From the NCBI RefSeq assembly GCF_004341885.1, contig NZ_SLVX01000006.1:124001-188000 (forward strand): a stretch of DNA of 64,000 bases. The letters are read 5' to 3'. The notes beneath the pieces are model-generated. The model made no database searches. It was not told where the DNA came from and saw only the letters and a list, made by a program, of their open reading frames with translations. Positions 28,822-36,592 of this stretch are shown piece by piece (within the stretch, counting starts at the first letter, position 1; the number at the start of each line of letters is the position of its first letter). The position numbers and the translations under genes were made by a program. This stretch comes from Shinella granuli. Lineage in GTDB: Bacteria; Pseudomonadota; Alphaproteobacteria; Rhizobiales; Rhizobiaceae.

Positions 28822-30366
28822 ATGGCAGACGCAGCGACGATCGAAGCACCGGCACGCAGGGGCAGGACGCGCCCGGCCCGGCGGGAGGGCGCCAAGGCGC
28901 TCGGCGTTCCCTATATCGTGCGGGGCATCCCGACCTATGACGTGCTGTCGGAGGAGAACCTTCAGAAGATCGAACGGGCGGCCGACCGCATCCTGGCCGA
29001 GGTCGGCATCGAGTTCCGCGACGATCCCGCCGCCATCGACCACTGGAAGCGCGCCGGAGCGAAGGTGGAGGGCCTGCTCGTGCGCTTCGAGCCCGGCATG
29101 CTGCGCGAAATCGTCTCCTCCGCGCCTGCCGAGTTCACCCAGCATGCCCGCAACCCCGCCAACAATGTCGAGATCGGCGGCAACAAGGTGGTCTTCTCGC
29201 CGGCCTATGGCTCGCCCTTCGTCATGGACCTCGACAAGGGCCGGCGCTACGGCACGCTGGAGGATTTCAAGAATTTCATCAAGCTCGCCCAGTCGAGCCC
29301 CTGGCTGCACCATTCCGGCGGCACGATCTGCGAACCGGTCGATATCCCCGTCAACAAACGCCATCTCGACATGGTCTACAGCCATATCAAATATTCCGAC
29401 CGCGCCTTCATGGGCTCGATCACCGCGGAGGAGCGCGCGGAGGATTCCATCGACATGGCGCGCATCCTGTTCGGCGCCGATTTCGTCGACAAGAACTGCG
29501 TCATCCTCGGCAATGTCAACGTCAACTCGCCGCTCGTCTGGGACGGCACCATGACGAAGTCGCTGCGCGCCTATGCCCGCGCCAACCAGGCCGCCGTCAT
29601 CGTGCCCTTCATTCTCGGCGGCGCCATGGGGCCGGTGACGAATGCCGGCGCCATCGCCCAGTCCTTTGCCGAAACGCTCGCCGGCTGCGCGCTGACCCAG
29701 CTTGAGAGGAAGGGCGCGCCGGTCATCTTCGGCAATTTCCTCTCCTCCATGTCGCTCCGGTCAGGCTCGCCCACCTTCGGCACGCCGGAGCCGGCCATCG
29801 GCTCCATGGTCGTCGGCCAGCTCGCCCGGCGCCTGAAGCTGCCGCTGCGCTGCGCCGGCAATTTCTCGAACTCCAAGCTGCCGGACGGCCAGGCCATGCA
29901 GGAAGGGCTGATGTCCATGCTGTCGGCGGTGCATTGCGGCGCCAACTTCATCCTGCATTCCGCCGGCTTCCTCGACGGCCTGCTCTCCATGTCCTACGAG
30001 AAGTTCGTGATGGATGCGGATCTGTGCGGCGCGCTGCATTCCTATCTCGCCGGCGTCACGGTCGACGACAACACGCTGGCCATGGACGCCTTCCTCCAGG
30101 TCGGCCCCGGCAGCCACTTCCTCGGCTGCGACCACACGATGCGCAACTACCAGACGGCCTTCTGGGATTCGATGCTGTCCGACAACGAGCCCTTCGAGAA
30201 GTGGAGCGAGGAGGGCGGCTCGACCGACATGGCGACCCGCGCCAACCGCCAGTGGAAGAAGACGCTCGCCGAATACGAGGCCCCACCGCTGGACGCCGCC
30301 ATCGACGAGGCGCTGTGCGATTACATGGACCGCAAGAAGGCCGCCATGGCCGACGCCTGGTATTGA
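28822..30366 (+). CDS. Trimethylamine methyltransferase (MttB)-family protein, non-pyrrolysine
   Basis: The 514-residue protein belongs to the MttB superfamily, TIM-barrel enzymes that move a methyl group from a quaternary or tertiary amine (such as glycine betaine in MtgB) to a corrinoid protein. Recognisable segments are YGSPFVMDLDKGRRYGTLEDF near residue 130 and GAMGPVTNAGAIAQ near residue 270. There is no in-frame TAG, so pyrrolysine is absent, as in MtgB-type members. ATG 28822 is chosen because GGAGG lies five bases before it. No corrinoid protein or corrinoid methyltransferase partner is adjacent, so partner and substrate are unknown. Confidence 0.88.
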   Translation: MADAATIEAPARRGRTRPARREGAKALGVPYIVRGIPTYDVLSEENLQKIERAADRILAEVGIEFRDDPAAIDHWKRAGAKVEGLLVRFEPGMLREIVSSAPAEFTQHARNPANNVEIGGNKVVFSPAYGSPFVMDLDKGRRYGTLEDFKNFIKLAQSSPWLHHSGGTICEPVDIPVNKRHLDMVYSHIKYSDRAFMGSITAEERAEDSIDMARILFGADFVDKNCVILGNVNVNSPLVWDGTMTKSLRAYARANQAAVIVPFILGGAMGPVTNAGAIAQSFAETLAGCALTQLERKGAPVIFGNFLSSMSLRSGSPTFGTPEPAIGSMVVGQLARRLKLPLRCAGNFSNSKLPDGQAMQEGLMSMLSAVHCGANFILHSAGFLDGLLSMSYEKFVMDADLCGALHSYLAGVTVDDNTLAMDAFLQVGPGSHFLGCDHTMRNYQTAFWDSMLSDNEPFEKWSEEGGSTDMATRANRQWKKTLAEYEAPPLDAAIDEALCDYMDRKKAAMADAWY

Positions 30367-30386
30367 CGCCTTTCAACGGCACGACG

Positions 30387-30420
30387 AAAAACCCGGTGGC
30401 GCAGGGATGTGCCACCGGGC
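30387..30420 (-). terminator. Rho-independent terminator of the PRC-barrel gene
   Basis: A nine-base-pair stem (CCCGGTGGC with GCCACCGGG, 30392-30419) is followed on the minus strand by five T. It lies just past the PRC-barrel gene stop, between it and the convergent MttB-family gene. Confidence 0.8.
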
Positions 30421-30445
30421 TGGAGATCAGAGGGAACCTGCCGGA

Positions 30446-31159
30446 TTATTCGACCGGCTGGGTGGCCGGAGCCGTGCCCGTATCGGTCGTCGACGAGGTC
30501 GTCGAGGTGTCGACCGGGGTATTGGCCTGGCGTTCGGCAACCTGCTGCGCCGTGGTCTTGAATTCCGGCGCGGCCTGCAGGCTTTCGGCGGTTTCGGTCG
30601 TCGTCAGCTTGACGTCGTCCGAGTCCGGAACCTGCGTGATCGAGATCTTCTCGAACGGAACGGCGACCCACTTCTCGCCGATGCCCAGGAAGCCACCGAC
30701 ACCGACAACGGCTGCGGTGATGCCGCCGTCCTTCTCCATGATCAGGTCGCTGATCTTGCCGATGCTTTCATCGGCGCTGTTGTAGACGGTCTGGCCGAGA
30801 TAGGTGTTGGCGCTGATCTGTTCCGGCGACTGGGCCGTCAGATAGTCACCGCCGGCAGCCGGAGCCTGGGCCGTGTCCTCGGTCGGGGTCGTTGCCGGGG
30901 TCTGAGCCGTGTCTTCGGTGGCCGTGCCTGTTGCCGGCGTCTGGGCCGTATCCTCGGTTGCAGGCGTGCCCGGGTTTGCAGCGGTGTCGCCCGGCGTGGT
31001 GCCCGTTGCGTCATCGCCGGTCAGGCCCGGCTGCTGTTCCATCGTCTGGGTCTGGTCGCCGGCCGGCTGGTTGGTATCCTGTGCGTAAGCTGCCGGGGCA
31101 ATTGCCGCGCCGAGGAAGAGTGCACCAGCGGCAACGGAAGTGAGAAACTTATTGGTCAT
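30446..31159 (-). CDS. Exported PRC-barrel protein with TEDTAQ repeats
   Basis: The 237-residue protein starts with a signal peptide (basic MTNKF, hydrophobic core, AYAQD cleavage region near residue 26), so it is probably periplasmic. Residues 30-105 are low-complexity and rich in Thr, Ala, Pro, with TEDTAQ repeated three times. A PRC-barrel domain follows at about 115-190 (LGQTVYNSADESIGKISDLIMEKDGGITAAVVGVGG). A second Thr-rich tail ends the protein. PRC-barrel domains bind diverse partners in photosystems, RNA processing and stress proteins; the role here is unknown. A strong terminator follows. Confidence 0.88.
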   Translation of the reverse strand: MTNKFLTSVAAGALFLGAAIAPAAYAQDTNQPAGDQTQTMEQQPGLTGDDATGTTPGDTAANPGTPATEDTAQTPATGTATEDTAQTPATTPTEDTAQAPAAGGDYLTAQSPEQISANTYLGQTVYNSADESIGKISDLIMEKDGGITAAVVGVGGFLGIGEKWVAVPFEKISITQVPDSDDVKLTTTETAESLQAAPEFKTTAQQVAERQANTPVDTSTTSSTTDTGTAPATQPVE

Positions 31160-31355
31160 TTTGAACCTGCCTTTCGTCTCGTTGGCATCAAGGCGCGGCA
31201 GACTTGAAAAGGGCTGTCCGCACCGGCTGATGGACAAGGAACGGCGACGTCCGGTTTTGGTTCCGATGAAAATTGCCTTCTTTTTGATTGCGGCCATGCA
31301 TTTTTAGCGCAGAAGCGGACGCAAGATCGCGGCCCGCTCCTGGCTGAATGCGTCG

Positions 31356-32240
31356 TCAGAGTGCGAAGTTCGGCTCGAAACGTCCCTTTACCGGAACGCC
31401 AAGCTCGAAGGTCTGGCCGGCATGCGGATCGGCAAGGTGCCCGGCCGCGTCCATGCCCTGCCAGGCGGACGTCACCAGGAGCCGGTCGGCCTTCTCGCCG
31501 ATGAAGGCCGGGCAGCTCGCCTGCGCGGCGGGCACCAGATGACGGGCGATCTTCGTGCCGTCGGGCCTGTAGACATCGACGGCATTGGCGCCCCAGCGTG
31601 CATTCCAGATCAGGCCGTCCGCATCGCAGACCGCGCCGTCCACGCCGCCGGGCGTGCCGGTCTCGTCGCTGAGCATTTCGGGCGTGCCGATGGGCAGCCC
31701 GGTTTTCGGGTCGAGCGCGACGCGCATCAGGTGATTGACATCCGTGTCGGTGAAATAGCCGATGCTGCCGTCCGGCGAGAAGCAGATGCCGTTCGGGATG
31801 GTGATGTCGGAGAAGAGCTTCGTCACCGTCCCGCCGGCAATATGATAGATCGCGCCGGCGTGCTTTTCCGCCTTGCGGCCCATCGTGCTCGCCCACAGCG
31901 CGCCGGACGGGTGCACGCGCCCGTCATTGGAGCGGTTCTGCGGCTTGTCCTCCAGCGTGGCGAAGGGGCTGAGCGTTCCATCGGCGACCCTGCGCAGGAA
32001 AAGCCCCTGGTCGGAAACGATGAGCTGGCGCTCGGGATCGACGACGGCGAGCACGCTGCCGAGGAAGGGCAGGGCATGCGTCGCCTTGGTCATGGTCGCA
32101 AGGTGCAGTTCATGCAGCGTGCGGCCCGTGATGTCGAACCAGAAAGCCTTGTCCGTCGCCGGATCGTAGGTCGGGCCTTCGCCGAGTTCGCAGGCCGTCC
32201 CGCACAGGATGCGGCCGGTGAAGGAATGGGTCTCGCTCAT
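31356..32240 (-). CDS. SMP-30/gluconolactonase-family lactonase (probable galactonolactonase)
   Basis: The 294-residue six-bladed beta-propeller hydrolase should open an aldonolactone. The family metal-binding segments are CELGEGPTYD near residue 17 (Glu ligand), SNDGRVHPSGALWASTMG near residue 103, IPNGICFSPDG near residue 149 (Asn) and GGVDGAVCDADG near residue 200 (Asp). It is the last gene of the galactose operon and its start overlaps the dgoA stop as ATGA, indicating translational coupling. The context makes D-galactono-1,4-lactone the likely substrate. Confidence 0.88.
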   Translation of the reverse strand: MSETHSFTGRILCGTACELGEGPTYDPATDKAFWFDITGRTLHELHLATMTKATHALPFLGSVLAVVDPERQLIVSDQGLFLRRVADGTLSPFATLEDKPQNRSNDGRVHPSGALWASTMGRKAEKHAGAIYHIAGGTVTKLFSDITIPNGICFSPDGSIGYFTDTDVNHLMRVALDPKTGLPIGTPEMLSDETGTPGGVDGAVCDADGLIWNARWGANAVDVYRPDGTKIARHLVPAAQASCPAFIGEKADRLLVTSAWQGMDAAGHLADPHAGQTFELGVPVKGRFEPNFAL

Positions 32241-32875
32241 TTCCCGCCTCCATAGACCGCGTCATAGGCTTCGATCGTCGCGCGGGCGCGGCTACGCACC
32301 TCGTCGGCGCCCATGCCCACCTTGTAGAGGCTGGAGCCGAGGCCGAAGCTGCGGATGCCGATCGCGGCATAATCGGCGAAATTCTTCTCCGAGACGCCGC
32401 CGACGGCCGCGATCTCCAGGTCGGCCGGCAGCACGGCGCGGATCGCCTGGATGCCGGCGGGGCCGAGCACGCTGGCGGGGAAGAACTTGAGCCCCGTCGC
32501 CCCGGCGCGCGCGGCGGCGAGCGCTTCGGTCGGCGTGAAGACGCCCGGCATCGTCACCATGCCCTTGGCGGCGGCGGCGGAGATGACGTCGGGCTCGACA
32601 TTCGGGCTCACCATCAGCCGTCCGCCGACATCGGCGAGCCGGTTGACATCCGCGACGGTCAGCACGGTGCCGGCGCCGATCAGGCAGTCCTGCGGCGCCA
32701 TCTTCACGGCGGTCTCGATCGAGGTGAACGGATCGGGCGAGTTCAGCGGGATCTCGATCGCGGTGAAGCCCGTCTCGATCAGCGCGCCGACGACGGCCTC
32801 GGTCTCGCCCGGCTTCAGGCCGCGCAGGATGGCGATCAGCGGGTATTTTATCGGGGGAAAGGATATGCGGTTCAT
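32237..32875 (-). CDS. dgoA: 2-dehydro-3-deoxy-6-phosphogalactonate aldolase
   Basis: This class I KDPG/KDPGal aldolase splits 2-dehydro-3-deoxy-6-phosphogalactonate into pyruvate and glyceraldehyde-3-phosphate. The 212-residue product has IAILRGLKPGE near residue 13, the catalytic Glu in TAIEIPLNSPDP, GAGTVLT near residue 68, and the Schiff-base Lys in LKFFPAS near residue 128. ATG 32875 starts the conserved MNRISFPPIKYPLIAIL. It is placed between dgoK and the lactonase, which favours the galactonate branch over the Entner-Doudoroff enzyme Eda. Confidence 0.92.
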   Translation of the reverse strand: MNRISFPPIKYPLIAILRGLKPGETEAVVGALIETGFTAIEIPLNSPDPFTSIETAVKMAPQDCLIGAGTVLTVADVNRLADVGGRLMVSPNVEPDVISAAAAKGMVTMPGVFTPTEALAAARAGATGLKFFPASVLGPAGIQAIRAVLPADLEIAAVGGVSEKNFADYAAIGIRSFGLGSSLYKVGMGADEVRSRARATIEAYDAVYGGGK

Positions 32876-32932
32876 CGGTTCAGCTTTCTCGGGAGCACGT
32901 CCGGGTGCGTGGATTTGCATTGCAGTGCATGT

Positions 32933-33856
32933 TCAGAGGGACCAGAGGGCTCTTGCGCCCGCGGCAAGGCCGTTGCGCACGGCGGCGTCGGCATCGATGA
33001 CGGCGGGGGAGATGCCGGCGGCGGCAAGGGCGTCCTTGTAGAGCGTGCCGAGCCCGCCGGACACGACGAGCGCGACGGGCGTGCCCTCGGCGACGAGCGA
33101 GAGGGCGCCGGCGATCTCCAGGCCGATCAGCGTGCCGGAAAGGCGCGCCTTGGCATCGACAGGCGAAAGCCCCGCGATCAGCGAGCCGGCGCGCACGGAG
33201 AAGAGCTGGCTCGTGGCAAGCGCCGGATTGGCCACCATGCGCGTGACGGCGGTGCGGAAGGCGGCGTTGTCGCCGGAAATCGGCCCCGCCTCGGCGATGG
33301 CGTGGCTGAGGATCGTGTTCCTGGCGATTGCCTCGAACAGCTCGCCGGTCATGAAGGTGGAGAACCCCGCGACCTTTCCGCCGGAAAGGCGCACCCACTT
33401 GCTGTGCGTGCCGGGCATGCAGACGAGGTGGTCGCCCTCGCCGAGCTGGGCGGCGGCGCCAAGAAGCTGGGTCTCCTCGCCGCGCATGACATCGGGCGCG
33501 GCCGCATCGCGCTGGGCAAGGCCGGGCAGGATGCGGATGTCGGCGGCGGCGCCGGGAATGCGTACGGCAGCGGCGGGAATGTCGGCAAGCGCGGCGGGCG
33601 TGTCGAGATAGCCGGCCTCGACCCAGCCCTGCTTCGCCCCGGCCATGCCGCAGATCAGCACCGGCAGGCCGGCGGGCGCCGACACGGCGGCAAGGTGGCT
33701 TTCCAGCACCTCGGCAAAGCCGGTGCGGGCGGCGGTCGTCATGCCTTCGCCGCTGCGGCGCTCGGCGAGCACGTCGCCGTCCCTGCCGATGAGCCAGAGG
33801 CGGAAGCTGGAGGTTCCCCAGTCGACCGCGACATAAGCGGGTTCGGGTGCGGTCAT
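32933..33856 (-). CDS. dgoK: 2-dehydro-3-deoxygalactonokinase
   Basis: DgoK phosphorylates 2-dehydro-3-deoxygalactonate with ATP. The 307-residue product has the family start YVAVDWGTSSFRLWLI near residue 7, GMAGAKQGWVEAGYL near residue 68, and PGTHSKWVRLSGGKVAGFSTFMTGEL near residue 145. Its ATG overlaps the stop of the upstream SDR gene in TGATG, so the genes are translationally coupled. A 57-base gap separates it from dgoA downstream. Confidence 0.93.
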   Translation of the reverse strand: MTAPEPAYVAVDWGTSSFRLWLIGRDGDVLAERRSGEGMTTAARTGFAEVLESHLAAVSAPAGLPVLICGMAGAKQGWVEAGYLDTPAALADIPAAAVRIPGAAADIRILPGLAQRDAAAPDVMRGEETQLLGAAAQLGEGDHLVCMPGTHSKWVRLSGGKVAGFSTFMTGELFEAIARNTILSHAIAEAGPISGDNAAFRTAVTRMVANPALATSQLFSVRAGSLIAGLSPVDAKARLSGTLIGLEIAGALSLVAEGTPVALVVSGGLGTLYKDALAAAGISPAVIDADAAVRNGLAAGARALWSL

Positions 33857-34617
33857 CAGAGCATGCCTCCATCGACGATGAGCGTTTGTGCGGTTATGGC
33901 GGCGGAGGCATCCGACGCCAGGAAAAGGCAGGGGCCGACCATGTCGTCGGCGATGAGCGAGCGTTTCAGGCACTGGCGGGCGATGCCGCCGGCCACCGCC
34001 GCCTCATCGATCCAAAGGCGCTTCTGCCGCTCGGTCAGCACCATGCCGGGCAGGATGGCGTTGACGCGGATATTGTCCGGCCCGAGCCGGCCGGCGAGCG
34101 ACTTGGTAAGGCCGATGATGCCGGCCTTGGCGGTGGCATAGCCGGGAAACTCGCCCATGTTGAGCAGGAAGGCGATGGAGGAGAAATTGACGATCGCCCC
34201 GCCGCCGGCCGCCCGCATATACGGTGCCACGGCTTGGGCGGCGAAGAAATGGTGGCGGAGATTCACCGCCTGGTTCTCGTCCCAATAGTCGGGCTCGACG
34301 GTTTCCAGATCGTGCCGGTCGTCGCGCGCCGCATTGTTGACGAGCACGCTGAGGCCGCCGAGCGCGCTGGCGGCCTGTTCGACCGCCCGGCGCAGCGCGT
34401 CGATGTCGCGAAGGTCCGTCCTTATATAAAGCGGCAGGTGCTCGACCGCGCCTTCGAGTTCCGAGACCAGGGTGCGGCTCTCCGCCTCGGCAATGTCGAG
34501 GAAGGCGACACGGGCGCCCGCAGCGGCAAAGCCTTTCACCAGCGCCGCGCCGATGCCCGAGCCGCCGCCGGTGACGAGAACGCCCTGTCCTGCGAGGTCC
34601 GGATAGCGGCCCGCCAT
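33856..34617 (-). CDS. SDR-family dehydrogenase (probable D-galactose 1-dehydrogenase)
   Basis: The 253-residue classical short-chain dehydrogenase has the cofactor loop VTGGGSGIGAAL near residue 15, NNAARDD near residue 92, a catalytic Ser in NFSSIAF and the YATAKAG motif (Tyr and Lys) near residue 160. It is the first gene of the galactose operon, where the missing first step is oxidation of D-galactose to galactonolactone, so that role is inferred from context. The ATG at 34617 is chosen because GGGAG lies seven bases before it; an ATG two codons earlier is too close. Confidence 0.85.
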   Translation of the reverse strand: MAGRYPDLAGQGVLVTGGGSGIGAALVKGFAAAGARVAFLDIAEAESRTLVSELEGAVEHLPLYIRTDLRDIDALRRAVEQAASALGGLSVLVNNAARDDRHDLETVEPDYWDENQAVNLRHHFFAAQAVAPYMRAAGGGAIVNFSSIAFLLNMGEFPGYATAKAGIIGLTKSLAGRLGPDNIRVNAILPGMVLTERQKRLWIDEAAVAGGIARQCLKRSLIADDMVGPCLFLASDASAAITAQTLIVDGGML

Positions 34618-34634
34618 CGTCATTCTCCCATTAA

Positions 34635-34677
34635 TTCCATTATTTGGAACTGAGTTTGATTATTCGGAATTATTCCG
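34635..34677. promoter_or_regulatory. Pair of palindromic operator candidates for the IclR regulator
   Basis: Two perfect small palindromes occur between the galactose operon and the IclR gene: TTCCA-N5-TGGAA at 34635-34649 and CGGAA-N3-TTCCG at 34665-34677. The second overlaps the predicted -10 of the galactose operon promoter. AT-rich GGAA/TTCC palindromes are the usual shape of IclR-family sites, so repression in the absence of a galactose-derived inducer is plausible. Confidence 0.6.
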
Positions 34678-34698
34678 CTACCATGGCGGCCTGTCAAG
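34669..34698 (-). promoter_or_regulatory. Predicted promoter of the galactose operon
   Basis: On the minus strand CTTGAC (34698-34693), 18 bases, then AATAAT (34674-34669). The -35 is a perfect match to the housekeeping pattern. The first gene begins 52 bases after the -10. The -10 lies inside the CGGAA-N3-TTCCG palindrome. Confidence 0.55.
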
Positions 34699-34716
34699 GG
34701 ATGGGCCGGGGTTGCG

Positions 34717-35508
34717 ATGATGGCAAACGAACGGGACGAGGAGGCGGGCACCGGCACGCTCGGCAAGGCGATGGCGGTGCTGGAGACCGTGGCGCTCGCC
34801 GAGCGCCCCATGCGCTTCACCGACGTGCTCGCCGTCAGCGGCCAGCCGCGCGGCACGCTGCACCGCCAGCTCTCCCATCTGGTGCAGGAAGGGTTGCTGG
34901 AGCTGCGCCCCGACCATGCCTATGTGCCGGGCCTGCGCCTTCTGAAGCTTGCCTCGGCAAGCTGGGCGCGCAACGAATTCCGCGCCGTCGCCGCGCCTTT
35001 TCTCGAAGCGCTGCACCGGCAGACCGGCGAGACCGTGCATCTCGGCGTGCTGCGCGGGCGGGAGATCATCTATCTCGACAAGGTGGAGAGCCGGCAGGCC
35101 GTGCGCATGAATTCGCAGATCGGCAATGCCTCGCCGGTCTATTGCACCGGTGTCGGCAAGGCGGCGCTCGCCGCGCTCGATGCCGAGGCGCTCGACGCCA
35201 TCCTGTCGGGGCTGGAGCTGCGCCGCTTCACGCCGCAGACGATCACCAGCCGGGCGGCGCTGCTCGACGAGCTGGCGCAGATCCGCGCAAGCGGCATTGC
35301 CTTCGACCGGGAGGAGCACGAGCCGGGCATCCGCTGCGTCGCTGCGCCGGTCTTCGACGCCGGCCGCGCGCTCGTCGCCGGCGTTTCGGTGACGGGGCCG
35401 GCCTACCGTGTCGGTGAGGTGCAGCTTGATGATTGGGCGCCGCGTGTGCGTCATGCGGCCGGCGGCATCATGGCGGAGTTGTCCGCCCGTCTCGGTCCGC
35501 AACGGTAA
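34717..35508 (+). CDS. IclR-family transcriptional regulator of the galactose operon
   Basis: The 263-residue protein has an N-terminal winged helix-turn-helix (residues 15-75; FTDVLAVSGQPRGTLHRQLSHLVQEG) and a C-terminal IclR effector domain (from about 90; ETVHLGVLRGREIIYLDKVES, then SPVYCTGVGKAALAAL). It is divergent from the SDR-dgoK-dgoA-lactonase operon with 99 bases between the starts, and two palindromes occupy that gap. It is therefore the likely repressor of this operon, with a galactonate-pathway intermediate as probable inducer. Two adjacent in-frame ATGs occur at the start; the first is used. Confidence 0.9.
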   Translation: MMANERDEEAGTGTLGKAMAVLETVALAERPMRFTDVLAVSGQPRGTLHRQLSHLVQEGLLELRPDHAYVPGLRLLKLASASWARNEFRAVAAPFLEALHRQTGETVHLGVLRGREIIYLDKVESRQAVRMNSQIGNASPVYCTGVGKAALAALDAEALDAILSGLELRRFTPQTITSRAALLDELAQIRASGIAFDREEHEPGIRCVAAPVFDAGRALVAGVSVTGPAYRVGEVQLDDWAPRVRHAAGGIMAELSARLGPQR

Positions 35509-35722
35509 GTCGAGGGAGGAGGTCGGCAAATGGTGGCATGGTTGTCTTCTGACGCCATTTTACGGTAAATTAGAAAATCGCGCTGGACGCGGAGTAGGGG
35601 CATCATTAGCTTCCCTCACGACCAGCTCACGAGTTGCGTCGCTCACCGCGAACTTGAGGCGCGGTTCATCGAACATACTTGCATTGGGATACGGGGGTTC
35701 CTGAGGCAAGCAGTGCATTGTG

Positions 35723-35739
35723 ACGGCAGTTCTTGCCGT
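35723..35739. promoter_or_regulatory. 17-bp dyad upstream of the LuxR pair
   Basis: ACGGCA-N5-TGCCGT is a perfect inverted repeat 25 bases before the ATG of the first LuxR-type gene. Its length and position fit an operator, perhaps for autoregulation. It is not a recognisable lux box of a characterised regulator. Confidence 0.35.
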
Positions 35740-35764
35740 ACGGGCGCGTGCGTGCTGAAGGAAG

Positions 35765-36508
35765 ATGGATATGGCCGATCGATTTCATACGGCATCTGCA
35801 CAGTTCCGGCACCGGTGGGATCCGGGTCCCGCCGCGCTTGGTTCGCAGGAGGATGTTGCCGAAACGCTGGACGGCCTTGCCAAGCATTACGGCCTTCGCG
35901 GTTATCTCCTGATCAACGTACCCTCGGAAACCTCGACCGACTTCTCCTCCAATGTTCTGCTGACGTCCTGGCCGGACGAGATGCTCAAGACCTACGACCA
36001 TGCCGGCCTGATCTTCGGCAGCCCCGTCGTCGAGCGCCTGCGCCAGAGCACCAATCCCTTCACCTATGATGCGGAGCGTACGAACCGCCGCAGGGCCGAC
36101 GGCAAGGCGACGATCGCGGCAAACCTCTTCGAGCGGCACGGCCTGTCGCGCGGGGCCTATTTTCCGGCCCACAATTCGGCCGGCCTGCGCGGTGCGCTCG
36201 CCTTCGGCGGCACGCGCGAGGCGCTCAATCCGCGCGAGATGGCCGAGCTCAACGCGGTGGCGAACCTCATCTTCACCGAGGTGATCGAGCTGCGTGCCGG
36301 CCGCCGGCAGAACGTCTCGCTCTCGCGCCGCGAGATCGAGTGCCTGTCCTGGGCCTCCGCCGGCAAGACGAGCGTGGAAATGTCTGAAATCCTGGGCCTT
36401 TCGGAATATACGGTCAATCATTATCTCAACCGGGCGACGCGCAAGCTTGATGCCGTCAACCGGGTCCAGGCGGTCGCCAAGGCGATTCGCGCTGGGCTTT
36501 TGAACTGA
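35765..36508 (+). CDS. LuxR-family regulator (solo) with altered ligand pocket, copy 1
   Basis: The 247-residue protein has an N-terminal autoinducer-binding-type domain (about 20-165) and a C-terminal LuxR helix-turn-helix (LSRREIECLSWASAGKTSVEMSEILGLSEYTVNHYLN near residue 180). Compared with TraR, the pocket residue Trp57 is Met, Tyr61 is kept, Asp70 is Ser (GSPVV where TraR has LDPVV) and Trp85 is Tyr. Loss of Asp70 argues against a classical acyl-homoserine lactone. No luxI-type synthase is in the window. It is followed 84 bases later by a homologous gene of the same length. Confidence 0.88.
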   Translation: MDMADRFHTASAQFRHRWDPGPAALGSQEDVAETLDGLAKHYGLRGYLLINVPSETSTDFSSNVLLTSWPDEMLKTYDHAGLIFGSPVVERLRQSTNPFTYDAERTNRRRADGKATIAANLFERHGLSRGAYFPAHNSAGLRGALAFGGTREALNPREMAELNAVANLIFTEVIELRAGRRQNVSLSRREIECLSWASAGKTSVEMSEILGLSEYTVNHYLNRATRKLDAVNRVQAVAKAIRAGLLN

Positions 36509-36592
36509 TGCATAAAAAAACCTTGCGACTTTCTGGAATGCGTGCGGTTCCGCTCCAATTGCTCAAGGCCAAGAACAAAATTGCGGGGAACC

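Noticed and set aside
28822..30366. Pyrrolysine-containing trimethylamine methyltransferase
   Set aside because: No in-frame TAG occurs, so the protein is a non-pyrrolysine member of the family.
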